Assembly: GCF_002097535.1 (NCBI RefSeq)
Contig: NZ_CP020772.1
Span: 3,450,501-3,514,500, forward strand
DNA from: Halobacillus mangrovi
GTDB lineage: Bacteria > Bacillota > Bacilli > Bacillales > Halobacillaceae
Direction: 5' to 3'
DNA length: 64,000 nucleotides
Part shown: in pieces, positions 33,990 to 43,290 of the stretch
Layout: every line of letters begins with the position of its first letter
Numbering within the stretch: position 1 is the first letter of the stretch
Translations under genes and position numbers: made by a program
The notes under the pieces: generated by a model
The model's database searches: none
The model's input: only the letters and a program-made list of their open reading frames with translations
What the model was told of the DNA's origin: nothing

Positions 33990-34018
33990 ACTATAGCAGA
34001 CAACTAAAACAGATTCAA
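33990..34018 (-). promoter_or_regulatory. promoter of the nucleosidase lipoprotein gene
   Basis: On the minus strand TTGAAT (34018-34013) and TATAGT (33995-33990) are separated by 17 bases. Transcription would start near 33983, about 20 bases before the aptamer. Confidence 0.7.
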
Positions 34019-34022
34019 CGCC

Positions 34023-34066
34023 AAAAACGAACTATATTTATATTTTTTTATTTAATGTTCGTTTTT
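34023..34066. promoter_or_regulatory. pair of inverted PurBoxes (PurR operator)
   Basis: ACGAACTATA (34027-34036) and the reverse complement of ACGAACATTA (34053-34062) face each other with 16 bases between. This is the spacing described for PurR operators in Bacillus. They lie just upstream of the -35 element. Confidence 0.75.
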
Positions 34067-34154
34067 AGTACAGATCCTCTCTTGAGCGTCCGCCCAGACA
34101 GTACCTAGACGAATGCATACATTGTATAGGAAATGAAACAGGAGGGATTTTAGT

Positions 34155-34403
34155 ATGTACTATTACCAGCAAGCTCGTGATATGCAGCAACAGCCAACGA
34201 ACATCCAATACACCACGATTATAGATCCTTTTGTCGTCAACACCTTAAAATCCGTCGTTGGGAAAACGCTGATTGTGGAAACGACGAAAGATACGGTACG
34301 AGGGGTACTTGCGGATGTTCAGCCTGATCACATCGTTATGAACGTTGGGGACACTACATTTTTTGTTCGGATTCAGCAGATCGTAACCATTATGCCGGAT
34401 TAA
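34155..34403 (+). CDS. DUF2642 (YuzF-like) small protein
   Basis: 82 residues. A Tyr/Gln-rich head (MYYYQQARDMQQQP) precedes a small beta fold: VVNTLKSVVGKTLIVETTKD, then TVRGVLADVQPDHIVMN and FFVRIQQIVTIMPD. This fits the DUF2642 family of spore-forming bacilli, several members of which are spore coat or exosporium proteins. Exact role unknown. The ribosome binding site is AGGAGGG. Confidence 0.8.
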   Translation: MYYYQQARDMQQQPTNIQYTTIIDPFVVNTLKSVVGKTLIVETTKDTVRGVLADVQPDHIVMNVGDTTFFVRIQQIVTIMPD

Positions 34404-34416
34404 ACATACCATTTAT

Positions 34417-34448
34417 CCTGTGCACCTTATGTGCGCAGGCTTTTATTT
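34417..34448 (+). terminator. terminator of the DUF2642 gene
   Basis: CCTGTGCAC and GTGCGCAGG form a stem (one mismatch pair) around CTTAT, followed by CTTTTATTTT. Confidence 0.75.
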
Positions 34449-34560
34449 TATAGTGAGTTTTTATACACTCATGACTAGCAAGATATGTGGAAACCTCAAC
34501 GTTGTATCTTTATTCCCCTTACTCATGATAGAATAAAGATAATATAAAGGAGGTAGATGT

Positions 34561-35955
34561 ATGCCATTACCCACGATTACAGTCAGAGATCAGCAACAGG
34601 TCCAGCCTCTCCACGTTAGTCAAATGACTATCTACAAACAATGCAAAATTATAGATGCGAAGGACGAAAGCGGCCAGAGCTACTATATCTTTTTTCATAA
34701 TGATCAATATTTGAATTATGTACGACCTAAAAAAGTAACGAAGCGTTCGCACGTCACCCATGCCTTAAAAAAAGGAATCACCTTACCTGCTCCACATCCC
34801 TTGATTGATGCCACCCTTTCCTCTAATCCCCAAGTAAAGAAACAAGATTTCAATGATCTCTTTAAAAAGTTACAGACGCAATACAATGCCCAAGAAACAA
34901 CCTTGATCGCTACCTATTTTGAATCTTTCATTAAAAAAGAAAAGCTGGCTCATTTCATCCAGACTTTATTCTATAAAGAACGCCGCGACGGGAAATGGTT
35001 CTCCTGTTACCGCATTTACCACTTACTTAAAGACTTTTCACCTAACCACCCATTAGTTGATACTTTCTCAGGCAACTTGGATTTCACACGCTACGATTCA
35101 CGTTACAAAAACAACGATGAGAATCTGCTCGCCAAAGACCCCATTTACGTAGAAAAAAACTTATATCCTTATAGATTTCAAACTACTACCTTTCACCAAT
35201 TAACCGCTCTCTATAAAAGTCAATCCAGATGGATCGACTTGATCGGGATTCATATCACACATCTTACCAAGACTAAAACAAGCGAAGATTATAAAGTGTT
35301 GGTCGCACTGATCGACGACCATTTTAACGAGGAAAAACGTTTAGGGATTCTCAAAGATTTATATAAGCGTGGTGTTGAAATAGAACCTCTGATCCAAGAC
35401 TTGCTGTATTCCTATGTCAAATCGGAACGTCCGGAAGAGGCGATTTCCTTAATCGGCCAGCACCAAATTAGCATGGAGCCCTCTCTAACTAAAGCACTCC
35501 TTGATATCGAAAAGAAAAAAGATATCTCTGAGCAGTCAATTTCACCTGAAGGATGGCGCACCTTCACTCTTGCCTTGTTTGAGTCTGAAGATCCACAGGC
35601 CTCTGAAATTCTTCATGAAGCCGTGTCATCTCTCCTGAACAACCATGAAATTCCATACCTGAGCAAATGGATTAGGCCTTTAAGGGATTTCCAGCAGGCG
35701 AAACCCCTTATAGAAAACATCGATGAAATGAACCGGATTGCGGAGGATCCCAATCAGCAGCGGCGGCTCGGTGAACTCTTCTATTTTTTCCACCAACCAG
35801 AAAAAGCAATCGAATGCATGAGCTGGGATATGGAGCTGTATGTGGAAGATCCACAGCCGGTGCAGTGGCTTGCAAAGTTATACCACGAAACAGGAATGGA
35901 AGAAGAACATCATGCCTATAAGCAGCTGTATATTGATATGGTGAAACGAGCATAG
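34561..35955 (+). CDS. hypothetical protein with helical-repeat (TPR-like) C-terminal half
   Basis: 464 residues; the family was not recognised. An N-terminal beta-rich part (about 1-65) precedes a long, mostly helical region. The C-terminal half shows helix pairs reminiscent of tetratricopeptide repeats, such as LGELFYFFHQPEKAIECMSW and VQWLAKLYHETGMEEEHHAY. No signal peptide or membrane segment. It stands alone behind AAAGGAGGT and ends at a strong terminator. A scaffold or regulatory role would be a guess. Confidence 0.75.
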   Translation: MPLPTITVRDQQQVQPLHVSQMTIYKQCKIIDAKDESGQSYYIFFHNDQYLNYVRPKKVTKRSHVTHALKKGITLPAPHPLIDATLSSNPQVKKQDFNDLFKKLQTQYNAQETTLIATYFESFIKKEKLAHFIQTLFYKERRDGKWFSCYRIYHLLKDFSPNHPLVDTFSGNLDFTRYDSRYKNNDENLLAKDPIYVEKNLYPYRFQTTTFHQLTALYKSQSRWIDLIGIHITHLTKTKTSEDYKVLVALIDDHFNEEKRLGILKDLYKRGVEIEPLIQDLLYSYVKSERPEEAISLIGQHQISMEPSLTKALLDIEKKKDISEQSISPEGWRTFTLALFESEDPQASEILHEAVSSLLNNHEIPYLSKWIRPLRDFQQAKPLIENIDEMNRIAEDPNQQRRLGELFYFFHQPEKAIECMSWDMELYVEDPQPVQWLAKLYHETGMEEEHHAYKQLYIDMVKRA

Positions 35956-35963
35956 TGAAAATG

Positions 35964-36001
35964 AAAGCCCTGAACTTCTTCACTGAGAGGTTCAGGGCTT
36001 C
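35964..36001. terminator. bidirectional terminator
   Basis: AAGCCCTGAAC and GTTCAGGGCTT form an 11-bp perfect stem between convergent genes. Confidence 0.85.
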
Positions 36002-36026
36002 TAATTGGTTTATTTATTTGATTAAG

Positions 36027-37445
36027 TTAAAGCCCGATGGAAATATACTTCGTTTCTAAGTATTCTTCAATTCCAAAATGGCCGCCTTCTCTGCCAAGTC
36101 CACTCTCTTTAAACCCACCAAATGGGGCTTGAGCGGTAGATGGAGCTCCATCATTCAATCCTACGATGCCGTATTCAAGTTCTTCCGCTAATCGAAGTGC
36201 CTTACTGATGTTCTCTGTATAAAGATAACCAGCTAATCCAAAAGAGGAATCGTTAGCTCTTTTAATAGCCTCTTTTTCATCGGTAAAAGAGGAAACAGGC
36301 AGCACAGGACCAAATGTTTCTTCTTGCATACAGAGCATGCCCTCATTTGTGTTTACTAGGACTGTCGGATCGATGAAGTATCCATTTTCGGATGACCCAG
36401 TTCCGCCTGTTACTAGCTCTGCTCCGTTATTAATAGCATCTTGGATATGCTTCTGGACTTTTTCAAACCCGTCTTTGTCAATAAGCGGACCAATATCAGT
36501 CTCTGAATCAAGTCCATCTCCCACCTTTAATTGAGCGACCGTGTCTTTCAATTTTTCTGTAAAGGAGTCAAGAATGGACTCATGGACATAAAACCTGTTG
36601 GAACAAATACAGGTCTGGCCTGCGTTTCGAAATTTTGAAGCAATAGCTCCTTTAACCGCTTTATCCAAGTCAGCATCTTCTAGAACAATAAATGGAGCCT
36701 GTCCACCTAGCTCAAGTGATATCCGCTTCATTGTATCCGCTGACTTCTTCATTAAATGTTTCCCTACTTCTGTAGATCCAGTAAATGAGAGTTTTCTTAC
36801 ACGAGAATCAGACAACCAGACATTGCTAATAGTTGCTGCATCTCCAGTGACAATATTGATAATCCCATTCGGTGCCCCTGCTTCATGGGCGAGTTCTACT
36901 AATCGTATCGCCGTTAGAGGTGTCTGTTCGGCAGGTTTTATGAGAACCGTACATCCTGCAGCAAGTGCAGGTCCAACTTTTCGAGTAATCATAGCTGCAG
37001 GGAAATTCCACGGAGTTATGGCTGCCATTACACCAATTGGCTGCTTCTGAACAAGGATACGCTTATCTGGCTTCGAGGCAGGAATTGTCTCTCCATACAC
37101 ACGTTTACCTTCCTCGGCATACCAGGCAATAAAGCTATTGGCATACTCAATTTCTCCTAATGCCTCTTTTAAAGGTTTCCCTTGTTCTTTAGTCATAAGC
37201 TCTGCGAGTTCTTGTTTATGATGGTTAATTAGCTCGTGCCAACGCCAGAGGAATCCTGCTCGTTCGTATGCTGTGGTTGTTTTCCAATCACGAAAAGCAT
37301 CAGAAGCGGCTTCAACCGCCAGTTCCGCTTCTTCTTCCCCTGCATCTGGCACGGTATCTATAATTTCTTTACTATACGGATTTATAACATCGAATACTTG
37401 ATTGGTACGTGTTGACTTTCCATTGATATAAAGATTCATCTCCAT
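36027..37445 (-). CDS. gabD: succinate-semialdehyde dehydrogenase
   Basis: 472 residues of the aldehyde dehydrogenase superfamily. AITPWNFPAAM and KPAEQTPLTA bind NAD(P), and FTGSTEVGKHLM follows the nucleotide site. The catalytic Glu is in LELGGQAPF, and the catalytic Cys in FRNAGQTCICSNRF. C-terminal EETFGPVLPV is also conserved. It oxidises succinic semialdehyde to succinate, the second step of GABA breakdown. Last gene of the GntR-gabT-permease-gabD operon, nine bases after the permease gene. Confidence 0.92.
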   Translation of the reverse strand: MEMNLYINGKSTRTNQVFDVINPYSKEIIDTVPDAGEEEAELAVEAASDAFRDWKTTTAYERAGFLWRWHELINHHKQELAELMTKEQGKPLKEALGEIEYANSFIAWYAEEGKRVYGETIPASKPDKRILVQKQPIGVMAAITPWNFPAAMITRKVGPALAAGCTVLIKPAEQTPLTAIRLVELAHEAGAPNGIINIVTGDAATISNVWLSDSRVRKLSFTGSTEVGKHLMKKSADTMKRISLELGGQAPFIVLEDADLDKAVKGAIASKFRNAGQTCICSNRFYVHESILDSFTEKLKDTVAQLKVGDGLDSETDIGPLIDKDGFEKVQKHIQDAINNGAELVTGGTGSSENGYFIDPTVLVNTNEGMLCMQEETFGPVLPVSSFTDEKEAIKRANDSSFGLAGYLYTENISKALRLAEELEYGIVGLNDGAPSTAQAPFGGFKESGLGREGGHFGIEEYLETKYISIGL

Positions 37446-37454
37446 CTGTCCTTT

Positions 37455-38846
37455 CTACAAAGCTTTCTCTTTAACTGTTGTAGATTTTTTCTCATAAACT
37501 CCCCTGTTCATCTGAATAAAGAAGAAGGCTCCGACTAATCCCCATCCTGCTACCATAATCCACTCGTACGGCCAAATAAGAGCTGCAGGCATGCCTGGCA
37601 AATAGAGAACGATAAAGCCGAGACTTAGAACAAGGGCCAAGTAGCCGTATATTGGAGATTTAGCAGCCCGGAATGGTCTTTCCATTTTCGGTTCTTTTTT
37701 TCTTAACACAATAAATGACAAGGCAACAAAGAAATAAGCAACAACTATTCCTAGTCCACCTGCATCTACAATCCATACAAGCGCTGACCTTCCAAGTAAA
37801 GGTGCGAGCATGGAAAGAACGCCGATGAATAAAATCGCATTGGATGGTGTGTGATATTTCGGATGTAGTCGCGCAAACCAGGCAGGTAGCATTCCAGATT
37901 TAGCCATGGCGTAAAGAACCCGGCTGCCGCCAATGATGAAAGAATTCCAACTGGTTATAATTCCCGCAACCCCTCCAAGAATAAGAATTTGTGCAAAAAC
38001 GTCAGAGTTAAATAGGCTGGCCATTGCGTCCGCCGAAGCTAGTTCAGAATTTGCAAGTTGGCTCGGACTTAATCCAAGCCCTACTCCTAAAGCAACAGCT
38101 AAATAAAAGAGGATAGCACCTACAACTGAAATGATCAAAAATCTCCCTATAGATTTTCTTGGAAGGTTTGCTTCTTCTGCCACTTGTGGAATGACATCAA
38201 AACCTACAAATAGGAACGGCACCATCACTAACACAGTCATAATCCCACCCATTCCTCCAGAGAAGGCAGGAGATAAGTTCGCTGTGTCTCCAAGGAAGCC
38301 GGATCCAAATATTAATAGTAGTCCAACTCCTACAATCATCAATGTAAAGACAGTCTGTAAAACTGCTGCCTGCTTTAATCCTAGATAGTTAATTCCTGTA
38401 ATAATTAAGGCCCCCACGGACCCAATTAAAACCCAATTCAAGTGTACGTCCCAGCCGGCAATAGTCCATAAGTAACCAGCCTGGTAGTTAGGCAGCAGAT
38501 AATCAATAACAGTCGGAAGGGCAACCGCTTCAAACGTGGCAACAGAAACATAGCCGAGTGTAATGGCCCAGGAAGCAACAAATGAAAAATTCTTCCCCAG
38601 GGCTCTGTGGACATACTCATGTTCTCCGCCCACCTTTGGCATAGCAGACGCCAGTTCAGCATAATTCAACCCTACACAAACAACCAGAAATCCTCCGATG
38701 ACGAAAGCAATAACTGCACCCATGGAGCCGGCAGATGTAATCCATGTGCCCGATAGGACGACCCATCCCCATCCAAGCATGGCTCCTAGAGCTAAAACCA
38801 ACAAATCAACCGATGATAAAACCTTCTTTAATTTCCTATCCTCCAT
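37455..38846 (-). CDS. APC-superfamily amino acid permease, probably for GABA
   Basis: 463 residues with 12 membrane segments. The first contains LVLALGAMLGWGWVVLSGTW, the unwound glycine-rich substrate site of APC carriers, and FDVIPQVAEEANLPRKSIGR is the conserved loop of the family. The position between gabT and gabD points to GABA or a related amino compound. The ribosome binding site is GGAGG and the gap to gabT is 14 bases. Confidence 0.88.
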   Translation of the reverse strand: MEDRKLKKVLSSVDLLVLALGAMLGWGWVVLSGTWITSAGSMGAVIAFVIGGFLVVCVGLNYAELASAMPKVGGEHEYVHRALGKNFSFVASWAITLGYVSVATFEAVALPTVIDYLLPNYQAGYLWTIAGWDVHLNWVLIGSVGALIITGINYLGLKQAAVLQTVFTLMIVGVGLLLIFGSGFLGDTANLSPAFSGGMGGIMTVLVMVPFLFVGFDVIPQVAEEANLPRKSIGRFLIISVVGAILFYLAVALGVGLGLSPSQLANSELASADAMASLFNSDVFAQILILGGVAGIITSWNSFIIGGSRVLYAMAKSGMLPAWFARLHPKYHTPSNAILFIGVLSMLAPLLGRSALVWIVDAGGLGIVVAYFFVALSFIVLRKKEPKMERPFRAAKSPIYGYLALVLSLGFIVLYLPGMPAALIWPYEWIMVAGWGLVGAFFFIQMNRGVYEKKSTTVKEKAL

Positions 38847-38860
38847 GTAAATCCTCCATT

Positions 38861-40219
38861 CTAAATTGAATATTCAGTATTTTCCTGCCAGACGGTACTA
38901 ATGGATTCTTTAAGAATTTCCAACCCCTCTTCCAGTTCTTCATCTGTAATGACAAGGGGCATTAAGAAACGGATCACATTTCCGTACACGCCAGCACCGA
39001 GTACGAGTAAACCATTTCTTTGAGCCTTAGCTACCATTTCCCCTGCCATCGCTTTAGCTGGTTTTTTACTTTCTTGATCACTTACAATCTCAATGGCAAC
39101 CATTGCCCCTAATCCACGCACATCTCCTATACAATCGACCTTTTCAGCCAGTTGAGTGAACGTGTCTTTAACGATTTTTCCAATCTCGACAGCTCTTTCA
39201 TTTAAGTTTTCACTTTCAATAATGTCGATAGCTGCTATAGCCGCTTGACAGGCTACCGGGTTTCCACTGTAAGTCCCGCCTAGCTCCCCCGCGCCTGCTG
39301 CATCCATAATTTCTTTTCTTCCGATTACACCGCTGATTGGCATTCCTGCCCCAAGAGACTTAGAGACGGTAATTAAATCTGGGGTGATAGTAAAAAGTTC
39401 AGAAGCGAAATAACGGCCTGTACGTCCAAAGCCAGTTTGAATTTCATCTGCGACAAATAAAATGCCGTGCTTTTCACAAAGTTCTTTCACTGCATGTACA
39501 AATCTCTTATCAGGGACTATGAATCCGCCTTCTCCTTGGACAGGTTCCATAAACACAGCTGCAATCGTTTCAGCTGCCACCTCTTTTAAAAGAAAATCGT
39601 TGAATTGTTTAATCATAAAATTAATGTAAGATTCTTCGCTCATCCCCTCAGGACGACGATATGTATAAGGAAAAGGTGCTTTATAAACCTCTGGTGCAAA
39701 CGGACCAAATTCATATTTGTAAGGTTTTACCTTACTCGTCATCGACATCGTCATAAGGGTACGGCCGTGAAATGAATTGGCGAAAGTTACAACAGCTTGC
39801 CTTCCTGTATGCTTCCGAGCGATCTTAACGGCGTTTTCAACGGCTTCGGCACCGCTGTTTTGCAAAAGTACTTTCTTCTCATGATCTCCTGGTGCTAAAT
39901 TCGCCAATTTCTCTGCCAACTCAATATAAGGCTCGTACATCATGACATTAAAACCTGTATGGATAAACCTTTCCACTTGGTCGTGCAAGGCTTCCTTCAC
40001 TTTAGGATGGCAATGCCCAACATTGATGGTCCCTATCGCACCCGCAAAATCGATAAATGTATTGCCATCCACATCGGTAATTCTTGCTCCCTCGGCTTTA
40101 TCAGCAAATGTTGGAATTCCATAACTTACCGCATCCGGTACAACTTAGTGGCGACGTTCAAGTAAATCGCTTGCTTTCGGTCCTGGCAGATTGGTTTGAA
40201 TACTAGAATGCTTTGACAT
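38861..40219 (-). pseudogene. gabT: 4-aminobutyrate aminotransferase gene with in-frame stop at codon 25
   Basis: The full gene starts at the ATG at 40219 (behind AAAGGAGTG) and would encode 452 residues. Codon 25 (40147-40145) is TAA: the frame reads LLERRH-stop-VVPDAVSYGIPTF and then continues unbroken to 38861. A CAA or AAA codon would restore it. Downstream features of class III aminotransferases are intact: NSGAEAVENAVKIARKHTG, EPVQGEGG, FVADEIQTGFGRTG and the PLP lysine in TVSKSLGAGMPISGV. Re-initiation at GTG 40072 would lose about 50 residues and has no good ribosome binding site. The enzyme normally converts GABA to succinic semialdehyde for gabD. Confidence 0.85.
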
Positions 40220-40235
40220 AAAATCACTCCTTTAT

Positions 40236-40895
40236 TTAATTGAATATGGATGTTCGCAGAGATAAATCTTTAAGTGTCGAGGACATATGAGAACGGATCG
40301 CTGCTTCCACTCCACTGGTATCTCTTTCTTCAAGTTTCAAGACGATTTCTTTATGCTCAGGAATCGATTTGACTTCATCTATTGGAGTAGAGTAAAATTC
40401 ATCTCTCAAAATCAGATAACAGTCCGACCACTGATTCAGTGTTTCTATTTCATGTAATAGAAACTTATTATCCGCTACTTTAGCTGGATAGGCGTGGATC
40501 AATCCATTGACTCTCATAAACTCCTCAAAGTCTTTTTTTCTGTAAGCTGCCTCCTCTTGTTCTAATAAATCTTTCAAAACTTCCAAATCTTTATTTGTTA
40601 ATTTCGGGATAGCTAAGCCTGCCGCATACGTTTCAAGCACTGTCCGTAGATTAAAAACATCCTCTAGCTCTTTATTCGAAGGGTTGTGAACAACTGCCCC
40701 TCGATTTGGTACCAGTTCTATCAGCTTTTCATTCTCTAATCGTTTGAAAGCTGCGCGAATAGGAGTTCTGCTCATATTTAATTCTTTACTGACCCAATCT
40801 TCCGTTATCCTCTGACCGGGGTTCAATCGTTTCAGCATTATTGCGCGCTTCACCTTTTCATAGGCCATTTCTTCATTTCTTTTTTTTGTCGACAT
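40236..40895 (-). CDS. GntR-family (FCD-type) regulator of the GABA operon
   Basis: 219 residues. The winged helix at about 8-75 includes LNPGQRITEDWVSKELNMSR then TPIRAAFKRLENEKLI. The helical FCD effector domain (about 80-215) contains the metal/ligand histidine region VNGLIHAYPAKVADN. It is the first gene of the operon, 16 bases before gabT, so it probably autoregulates and controls GABA use. A perfect palindrome of GntR type lies 26 bases upstream of its start. Confidence 0.88.
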   Translation of the reverse strand: MSTKKRNEEMAYEKVKRAIMLKRLNPGQRITEDWVSKELNMSRTPIRAAFKRLENEKLIELVPNRGAVVHNPSNKELEDVFNLRTVLETYAAGLAIPKLTNKDLEVLKDLLEQEEAAYRKKDFEEFMRVNGLIHAYPAKVADNKFLLHEIETLNQWSDCYLILRDEFYSTPIDEVKSIPEHKEIVLKLEERDTSGVEAAIRSHMSSTLKDLSLRTSIFN

Positions 40896-40921
40896 CTATC
40901 ATCCCACCACTTTGTATTCAA

Positions 40922-40937
40922 AAATTGTATACAATTT
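40922..40937. promoter_or_regulatory. putative GntR operator palindrome
   Basis: AAATTGTATACAATTT is a perfect 16-base palindrome with the TTGTATACAA core typical of FCD-type GntR operators, just ahead of the regulator gene. Confidence 0.75.
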
Positions 40938-41051
40938 ATATCTGTTCACATCATAACGTAAAGCTCCCCTTATATCTACACAATTTTCAGAATTTAGTAA
41001 TTATTACACAAATTCTGAACCAAAATGGTTGTTTTTTTACCACAAAATATA

Positions 41052-41079
41052 AAAAGCCGGGACAAATATCCCGGCTTTT
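41052..41079. terminator. terminator downstream of the Nmad3-like gene
   Basis: AAAAGCCGGGA and TCCCGGCTTTT form an 11-bp perfect stem around CAAATA. Confidence 0.8.
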
Positions 41080-41126
41080 GCACGATCGATTTCGAAACTC
41101 CTCTATAATTTTCACTAATACTTTGA

Positions 41127-41957
41127 TTAAGAACGTATGAGTCCATCCAATATTAGATTCTCTGCCCAATTGACTACATCCTTGTTGTCACTTACATACA
41201 TTTCTTGATCGCCTCTTCCGGAAGTCTGCATGCTTATTCCATCCCCCTTCTCTTCCCACCGTTTGATGTTGTGGGTAAATTTAGTCTGCTCATCTTTAAA
41301 ACAGAGAGGGATTTTCCATTCAGTACGATTTTTTGCACCTTCTTGTGTCAAAACAAGTTCATCTCTATAAGAGAATGTCCCCCATCCACGCTTTTTTCTG
41401 TCCTTTGAAAAGTTACGGTTCGCTACATAAATGGCATTCCGCTTGTTCTTCAACTCTTCTCTAGCCTGGATGTGGGGATGATACTCCGCCCACTTTGGAA
41501 TCTCCATATCTGCATTCACATCAATCACCTGATTAACCTCTAAATATCCAAAAAGGACGTGAAGGTCAGGAGCCTCGGGAACATATCTGTACACTCCATC
41601 TATTTTATCAACTTGCTTAAACCACCCAAAAAACAGAAACAGATCTCCAGGACCTACATTTCTATTATGCAGTGTCCCTTGTGAAATACCGCTTTGGCCG
41701 AATACCCCTCTCCACCCCTCCGCACGGTTCTTCCATATAGAGGAATCGAGATCGGGATCCAGGTGCGTCTCTGAGAAGCTATTAATTCCTAGATCTTTCA
41801 TAATATCAAGGTAGCTTTCCGTTTCAGTAAGCATGAGGTTTTTATAAAAAATATCCGTATCCGCTCTTGGAATGTGAAAGGTGGCTAGCCTATCACCCAG
41901 AATTGGGCTAGGCTTTCCACCTGTACTTCCATCAAAACCTTTTCGGCTTAAAATCAC
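41127..41957 (-). CDS. Nmad3-like protein (putative nucleotide modification associated domain 3)
   Basis: 276 residues from the GTG at 41957. The pattern ILSRKGFDGSTGGKPSPILG at the start, then SETHLDPDLDSS, FGQSGISQGTLHNRNVGPGD, LFLFFGWF and HPHI fits Nmad3 proteins, linked by comparative genomics to DNA hypermodification operons; biochemistry unknown. The start is doubtful: relatives usually begin a few residues earlier (MKIARKVILSRKG-like), and here the matching upstream codons read TTC-AAA-ATA-GCT-AGA-AAA with GGGAGG eight bases before the ATA. A lost or non-standard start codon is possible. No methyltransferase or phage gene lies nearby. Confidence 0.7.
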   Translation of the reverse strand: MILSRKGFDGSTGGKPSPILGDRLATFHIPRADTDIFYKNLMLTETESYLDIMKDLGINSFSETHLDPDLDSSIWKNRAEGWRGVFGQSGISQGTLHNRNVGPGDLFLFFGWFKQVDKIDGVYRYVPEAPDLHVLFGYLEVNQVIDVNADMEIPKWAEYHPHIQAREELKNKRNAIYVANRNFSKDRKKRGWGTFSYRDELVLTQEGAKNRTEWKIPLCFKDEQTKFTHNIKRWEEKGDGISMQTSGRGDQEMYVSDNKDVVNWAENLILDGLIRS

Positions 41958-42282
41958 TTTTCTAGCTATTTTGAACGCCTCCCTATGAATTAGCTGTTAT
42001 TCATTTTTAGTATTGAGTTTAATTTCACAATAAAGCTTTATTATTCCAATATTCCTATGTAAATGAATTCAGACCTCTCTATAACAGCAAGCAAACAATC
42101 ACCATTGATCAGCAGGATTACGAAAACTAACAGAGAAACCTTACATAAAAGGTATATCTCCTATTCAATTGTTTTCACAGGAGAGCAATGTCTGAATCTC
42201 TTTTTTAGGGAAGTGTTATCTCAAGCACCTCTGTTGCGGTTGAAGAACGCTTATTGCTTATTCCAACTCAAGGAGGGACTCA
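41958..42282. other. intergenic between the Nmad3-like and DUF5995 genes
   Basis: About 325 bases between divergent units. AT-rich around 42005-42060. The end carries the CAAGGAGGG ribosome binding site of the next gene. No structured element recognised. Confidence 0.5.
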
Positions 42283-43056
42283 ATGAAAACGATCAGTAAA
42301 CCTATTGAGCAGATGGAAACCATTGACGAAGTGATAGGAAAAATGACCCAGCGGATCCAAAACCTTGAAAAGAAAGAGGATTACCGAGCCATCTTTCAGC
42401 GTGTCTACCTTTTAATGACACAAGAGATGCAACGGCGGCTTGAATCCGGTTTTTTTGAAGATCCTATTTGGATGGAACGTGTACTGGTAGGATTTGCTCG
42501 CTACTATTTCAAAGCAAGCACGGCCTATGAGACGGGAGAATCCTGTCCATGAGTCTGGTCGCTTGCCTTCCAAATGGCAGCGCAAAAAAACAGCTTTGTC
42601 CTCCAGGATGCTTTACTCGGAATCAACGCTCACATTAATAGAGACCTTCCTATTGTTTTGCACAAGGTATTAACAGAAGATCAAATTTGGCCAGACGCCC
42701 ATCTCATGCTGCATCGGCGGCGTGATCATGAACGCATTAACGATGTTTTAACTGATCTCGTTGATTTAGTTCAAGATGAACTTACTCATCACTACGCCCG
42801 TCTTTTTAAAGTTATCGACTTTGTAATGGGGCGAAAAGACGAGTCATTTTCGGCCTATTTTCTTAGTAATTGTCGGACAAATGTGTGGTACAATACGGAA
42901 ATTCTTCTTGATGCGTCTGATGATGAAGAATTGATGTTTCATAAGGAACGGATTGATCAAGAAGCTTGCACAGTCGCGAAACAAATAGCCGACTCTCGAA
43001 CATTCCGATTAATTAATAAGCTTGCGCCATTAACTCGCCGGTTGGGATGGTTTTAA
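42283..43056 (+). pseudogene. DUF5995-family gene with in-frame TGA stop
   Basis: One continuous frame of 258 codons is interrupted only by TGA at 42550-42552 (codon 90). The part before it shows MTQRIQNLEKKEDYRAIFQR then LESGFFEDPIWMERV, and the part after it VWSLAFQMAAQKNSFVLQDA then LLGINAHINRDLPIVL. That order, including an Arg/Ala-x-W-x-x-AF junction, is how DUF5995 proteins read. A CGA-to-TGA change would explain the stop. The AAGGAGGG ribosome binding site is intact. There is no good start just after the stop except ATG 42574, which lacks a ribosome binding site. Function of the family is unknown. Confidence 0.75.
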
Positions 43057-43204
43057 ATTCGCACCATTAAATTGGGAACCAAGCGTATATTTTTCAATCA
43101 ACATTAAATAACTCCGGCCTTTCAACCACAACCCTATACTCAATTATCTCCTGCTCTTTCTATACAAGGTTATCCTACAAAGCCACCCTTCGCTCGTTCC
43201 ACCG

Positions 43205-43250
43205 AAAAAAAGTCTGTCACTTTTGCGGAAGCAGAGTTTGACAGACCTTC
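43205..43250 (-). terminator. terminator of the PAP2 gene
   Basis: On the minus strand AAGGTCTGTCA pairs with TGACAGACTT (bulged G), followed by seven T. The loop is long (about 19 bases). Confidence 0.7.
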
Positions 43251-43290
43251 TTTTCCTAATACCCGAATTCAGTTCATTCGAATACAGTTT

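Noticed and set aside
36598..37050. 150-codon plus-strand frame opposite gabD
   Set aside because: Shadow of the dehydrogenase coding strand with no ribosome binding site.
42063..42299. 78-codon frame upstream of the DUF5995 gene
   Set aside because: No ribosome binding site, overlaps the real start, and no family resemblance.
42550..42552. TGA as selenocysteine codon in the DUF5995 gene
   Set aside because: No selenocysteine insertion hairpin was evident and the expected residue at this place is not a redox Cys. A nonsense change is simpler.
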